Positions 43,127 through 44,419 of a stretch of DNA of 44,419 nt are shown here, piece after piece. The notes below the pieces were generated by a model that was not told where the DNA came from, made no database searches, and was given only the letters and a program-made list of their open reading frames with translations. The stretch comes from Thermoplasmatales archaeon (GTDB lineage Archaea; Thermoplasmatota; Penumbrarchaeia; Penumbrarchaeales; Penumbrarchaeaceae). Both the position numbers and the translations under genes were made by a program. Numbering within the stretch: the stretch's first letter is position 1; every line of letters starts with the position of its first letter. The stretch is from NCBI GenBank assembly GCA_030595715.1, contig JAUVCN010000010.1, forward strand, positions 1-44,419, read 5' to 3'.

Positions 43127-43153
43127 TGCAGGATGAAGCTTGGGATTTGAACC
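43127..43153 (-). repeat. Inverted, degenerate copy of the tRNA-Leu 3' end
   Basis: Read on the minus strand, GGTTCAAATCCC (43153-43142) is identical to the tRNA T-arm; then, after a 4-nt insertion, TTCATCCTGCA resembles the acceptor end TTCCCCTGCA. It cannot fold as a T-stem, so it is a relic and not a gene. Confidence 0.6.
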
Positions 43154-43158
43154 TTGGT

Positions 43159-43321
43159 CTTCGAAACATCACAAGCTCACTATGTTTCGAAGTGCGAACA
43201 ATTTCCGAACGGCTATGGAGAGAGGAGATTGCTTCTGCATCTTGAATTATTGCAAATGATTCAAGACAGACAAAATCTTTGATTTTGGCGATGTCAAATC
43301 CCTTCTCCCGCACTTCTTTCC
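43159..43321 (+). ncRNA. Structured element ending in a degenerate tRNA-Leu 3' end
   Basis: Hairpins in order: CTTCGAAACAT/ATGTTTCGAAG (43159-43169 and 43182-43192, perfect 11 bp), TCTTGAAT/ATTCAAGA (43240-43247 and 43259-43266), CAAAATC-TTT-GATTTTG (43271-43287). It ends in TCAAATCCCTTCTCCCGCAC (43294-43313), two bases different from the tRNA end. GAAGTGCG (43189-43196) can also pair with CGCACTTC (43309-43316), closing the unit like an acceptor stem. A non-coding RNA or mobile relic is inferred. Confidence 0.45.
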
Positions 43322-43355
43322 CTTCGTCATTTATGATCAAATCGGAAAGAAGTGC
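43310..43355 (+). repeat. Inverted repeat after the degenerate tRNA 3' end
   Basis: GCACTTCTTTCC (43310-43321) and GGAAAGAAGTGC (43344-43355) form a perfect 12-bp stem starting at the GCAC that ends the tRNA-derived sequence. The loop contains TTCGTCA and ATGATC, words shared with the loop of the next such hairpin (43473-43519). Confidence 0.7.
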
Positions 43356-43366
43356 TCTACGTTAAA

Positions 43367-43482
43367 TACATACGACCAAAAATGCTATTATGAAATTATT
43401 GCCGTTTTTGGTCTCAGGTATGAAGTTTGGTTTATCGTCAAATAAATGACAACTTCATACCTCCCTTCCCCTGCACCATTCA
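43367..43482 (+). ncRNA. Tandem structured RNA unit, copy 1, ending in a tRNA-Leu 3' end
   Basis: Stem 1 is GACCAAAAA/TTTTTGGTC (43374-43382 and 43405-43413). Stem 2 is AGGTATGAAGTT/AACTTCATACCT (43416-43427 and 43451-43462), continued by GTCA/TGAC (43437-43440, 43447-43450) across a 9-nt bulge. The unit then runs directly into CCCTTCCCCTGCAC (43463-43476), identical to the tRNA-Leu 3' end plus one flanking base. Copy 2 lies 164 bp downstream with the same stems and a compensated pair in stem 1. Confidence 0.6.
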
Positions 43483-43519
43483 CTTTTCGTCAATATCAAA
43501 TGATCGCAGTGAATGGTGC
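43473..43519 (+). repeat. Inverted repeat between the tandem RNA units
   Basis: GCACCATTCAC (43473-43483) and GTGAATGGTGC (43509-43519) form a perfect 11-bp stem beginning in the tRNA-derived GCAC. Its right arm can instead pair with GCACCATTC after the second unit (43637-43645), closing that unit. The arms differ in sequence from the equivalent hairpin at 43310-43355 but keep full pairing. Confidence 0.7.
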
Positions 43520-43530
43520 GTGACATTGAT

Positions 43531-43646
43531 TATATACGACTAAAAATGCCATTATGAAATAACTGTCGTTTTTAGTCTCAGGTATGAAGTTTGGTTTATC
43601 GTCACATGTATGACAACTTCATACCTCCCTTCCCCTGCACCATTCT
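43531..43646 (+). ncRNA. Tandem structured RNA unit, copy 2, ending in a tRNA-Leu 3' end
   Basis: Stem 1 is GACTAAAAA/TTTTTAGTC (43538-43546 and 43569-43577): compared with copy 1 both partners of one pair changed (C-G to T-A). Stem 2 is identical to copy 1 (43580-43591 and 43615-43626) with GTCA/TGAC inside (43601-43604, 43611-43614) and a changed loop. It ends in CCCTTCCCCTGCAC (43627-43640). Loop bases vary while stems are kept, which is how a selected RNA fold behaves. Confidence 0.6.
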
Positions 43647-43660
43647 TGTCCCTTATTCAT

Positions 43661-43668
43661 TTTATATC
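43661..43668 (+). promoter_or_regulatory. Possible TATA box for the small-gene cluster
   Basis: TTTATATC lies about 80 nt before the first mini-ORF and would start transcription near 43691. It is the only strong TATA match between the RNA array and the small genes. Confidence 0.4.
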
Positions 43669-43748
43669 CGGAGTAGGAGAAGGTTCATTTGAGTTGCTAT
43701 TTATCACCATACCAGCATTGCAGGAGGCCTTGGAAGAGAGTTATTGGA

Positions 43749-43787
43749 ATGGACGTTAAAGGAAAAGAGAAAGGGTTGGAAAAATGA
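43749..43787 (+). CDS. Mini-ORF (MDxxGK type), copy 1
   Basis: Twelve codons, MDVKGKEKGLEK, ending in a TGA that overlaps the ATG of the two-helix membrane protein (ATGA). Peptides with the same start occur after each of the next two genes. It may be a leader peptide for translational coupling or the repeated start of an older gene. Too short to prove coding. Confidence 0.3.
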   Translation: MDVKGKEKGLEK

Positions 43788-44005
43788 AAATGACTGAAAG
43801 AATTAGATCGAATCTGATAATGTTGTCTTTAGTCGCAATCGTATTTATTCCGTGGTATATATTCAGTCAAAGAATCGATAACGATCTATTGTACACTATC
43901 ACGATGTTCTCAGTTGTATTCTATTCACTTTCAATTCTTGTGCTGTATAATAGAAAAGATTATCAAAAGAAGATAATAGGAAAGATTCAAAAGGTGTTCC
44001 GATAA
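43784..44005 (+). CDS. Small two-helix membrane protein
   Basis: The 73-residue protein has two hydrophobic helices (about 10-28 and 36-54) separated by a short polar loop, and a basic C terminus (YNRKDYQKKIIGKIQKVFR in two parts), so both ends should be cytoplasmic. No family is recognised. ATG 43784 overlaps the stop of a mini-ORF and is preceded by AAAGGG. Base composition is more AT-rich than in the core genes, suggesting accessory DNA. Small two-helix proteins can be toxins, stress proteins or transporter accessories; nothing here decides. Confidence 0.6.
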   Translation: MKMTERIRSNLIMLSLVAIVFIPWYIFSQRIDNDLLYTITMFSVVFYSLSILVLYNRKDYQKKIIGKIQKVFR

Positions 44006-44037
44006 TGGATGAACAGGGCAAAATGGAAGAGAGATAA
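44005..44037 (+). CDS. Mini-ORF (MDxxGK type), copy 2
   Basis: Ten codons, MDEQGKMEER. The ATG overlaps the stop of the preceding gene (TAATG). The DNA from GTTCCGA onward (43996) closely matches the third copy (from 44347). Coding is unproven. Confidence 0.3.
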   Translation: MDEQGKMEER

Positions 44038-44087
44038 ACAATATTATCAAGGCCATATAACATGTTCAAGGGTAGGGAGATTCAACA

Positions 44088-44345
44088 ATGAAAAAGGACG
44101 AGGAACTTGGGTACAATGTGGATCTTCATGAAGCAATCCACAAAATCGTTGAGAACCAAATAAAGGGAAATGATCCAAAGGAGGTAACAGAAACTCTGAA
44201 AAGGCTAATGGACCTAGGTTATGCGAGACATGATAGTATCCACAAAATTGGAACCGTTGTTCTCGGAGAGATCTATCAGGTGGAGAAAAGTCAGAAACCA
44301 TTTAACAGGAACCGGTTTGTTTATGAATTAAACAAACTGAAATAG
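44088..44345 (+). CDS. DUF1841-like small protein
   Basis: The 85-residue protein has the pattern HEAIHKIVENQI, DPKEVTETLKRLMDLGYARHDSIHKIG in two blocks, then VVLGEIYQV. The repeated His residues and the AIH and RH..IH spacing match DUF1841-like proteins, whose function is unknown; the two H-x-x-x-H arrangements might bind a metal. ATG 44088 has GGGAG 8 nt upstream. It lies between mini-ORF copies and may be part of a small accessory cluster. Confidence 0.7.
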   Translation: MKKDEELGYNVDLHEAIHKIVENQIKGNDPKEVTETLKRLMDLGYARHDSIHKIGTVVLGEIYQVEKSQKPFNRNRFVYELNKLK

Positions 44346-44355
44346 GGTTCCGAAA

Positions 44356-44388
44356 ATGGACGAAAGAGGCAAAAATGGGGAGATATGA
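44356..44388 (+). CDS. Mini-ORF (MDxxGK type), copy 3
   Basis: Ten codons, MDERGKNGEI, starting 11 nt after the stop of the DUF1841-like gene. Its last codons contain GGGGAG, which is placed as the ribosome binding site for the next start at 44390, so it would be coupled to that gene. Confidence 0.3.
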   Translation: MDERGKNGEI

Positions 44389-44389
44389 G

Positions 44390-44419
44390 ATGCCGAGAAT
44401 GGCGCGAAGAGGCAAATTC
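44390..44419 (+). CDS. Start of a gene cut by the window edge
   Basis: ATG 44390 is 7 nt after GGGGAG and opens MPRMARRGKF to the window end. The DNA repeats the mini-ORF start (CCGAGAATGGCGCGAAGAGGC), so this could be a fourth mini-ORF or a true gene; ten codons cannot decide. Confidence 0.35.
   Translation, partial: MPRMARRGKF

Noticed and set aside
43126-43200. Possible minus-strand tRNA because of GGTTCAAATCCC
   Set aside because: The bases flanking the T-loop do not pair, and no anticodon or D-arm can be placed.

Overview
This window is archaeal DNA, most likely from an anaerobic euryarchaeon of the Thermoplasmatota type; the lineage is inferred from gene content, not demonstrated. The evidence is an A/V-type ATP synthase operon, the archaeal CoA-pathway pair CoaBC plus pantoate kinase, TATA boxes about 26 nt ahead of inferred start sites, some leaderless-looking genes, a tRNA gene without encoded CCA, strong GGAGGTGAT-type ribosome binding sites, and several very large surface proteins with one C-terminal membrane anchor. 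The oxygen-defence genes point to an anaerobe that meets oxygen.

Layout. 1-4100: a partial gene, a sirtuin and an 870-residue surface protein with a cytoplasmic zinc ribbon. 4100-10500 (minus strand): an oxidative-stress island. It holds a ferredoxin-type Fe-S protein and a cysteine-bearing HxlR regulator, an operon for flavin reductase, flavodiiron protein, CVWC redoxin, FTR-rubredoxin fusion and rubrerythrin, and an operon for a PerR-like Fur protein, desulfoferrodoxin, ferritin and rubredoxin. Each operon ends in a hairpin followed by a T-run, and the PerR operon has a palindrome over its promoter. 10650-16600 (minus strand): atpB ends a three-gene run behind a giant coiled-coil/zinc protein and a beta-helix surface protein. 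16800-23870 (plus strand): the divergent operon atpH-I-K-E-C-F-A. No atpD is visible.

23980-35660: a lone receiver domain, a winged-helix regulator with a DUF3467-like partner, two paralogous surface proteins, and an OPT transporter between a small anchored protein and a PqqD-like protein that seems to start at CTG. 35665-40050 (minus strand): a 1460-residue beta-helix surface protein. 40160-42604: coaBC and pantoate kinase.

42605-43650 is the most unusual part. A complete tRNA-Leu(CAG) gene lies inside an array of strongly structured elements. Two elements upstream begin with the 5' part of this tRNA; three downstream end with its 3' part, one of them degenerate; and one inverted, degenerate 3' end is also present. 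Two downstream units are 164-bp tandem copies that share perfect stems and show a compensatory base-pair change, so selection has probably kept an RNA fold. After the array come AT-rich small genes separated by a repeated mini-ORF beginning M-D-x-x-G-K.

How the genes work together: the stress island would reduce oxygen, peroxide and superoxide using rubredoxin, ferredoxin and flavin electrons, store iron in ferritin, and respond through a metal-type (PerR) and a thiol-type (HxlR) sensor. The ATPase is predicted to use Na+ from its c-subunit ligands, and that subunit carries a predicted extracellular calcium-binding extension.
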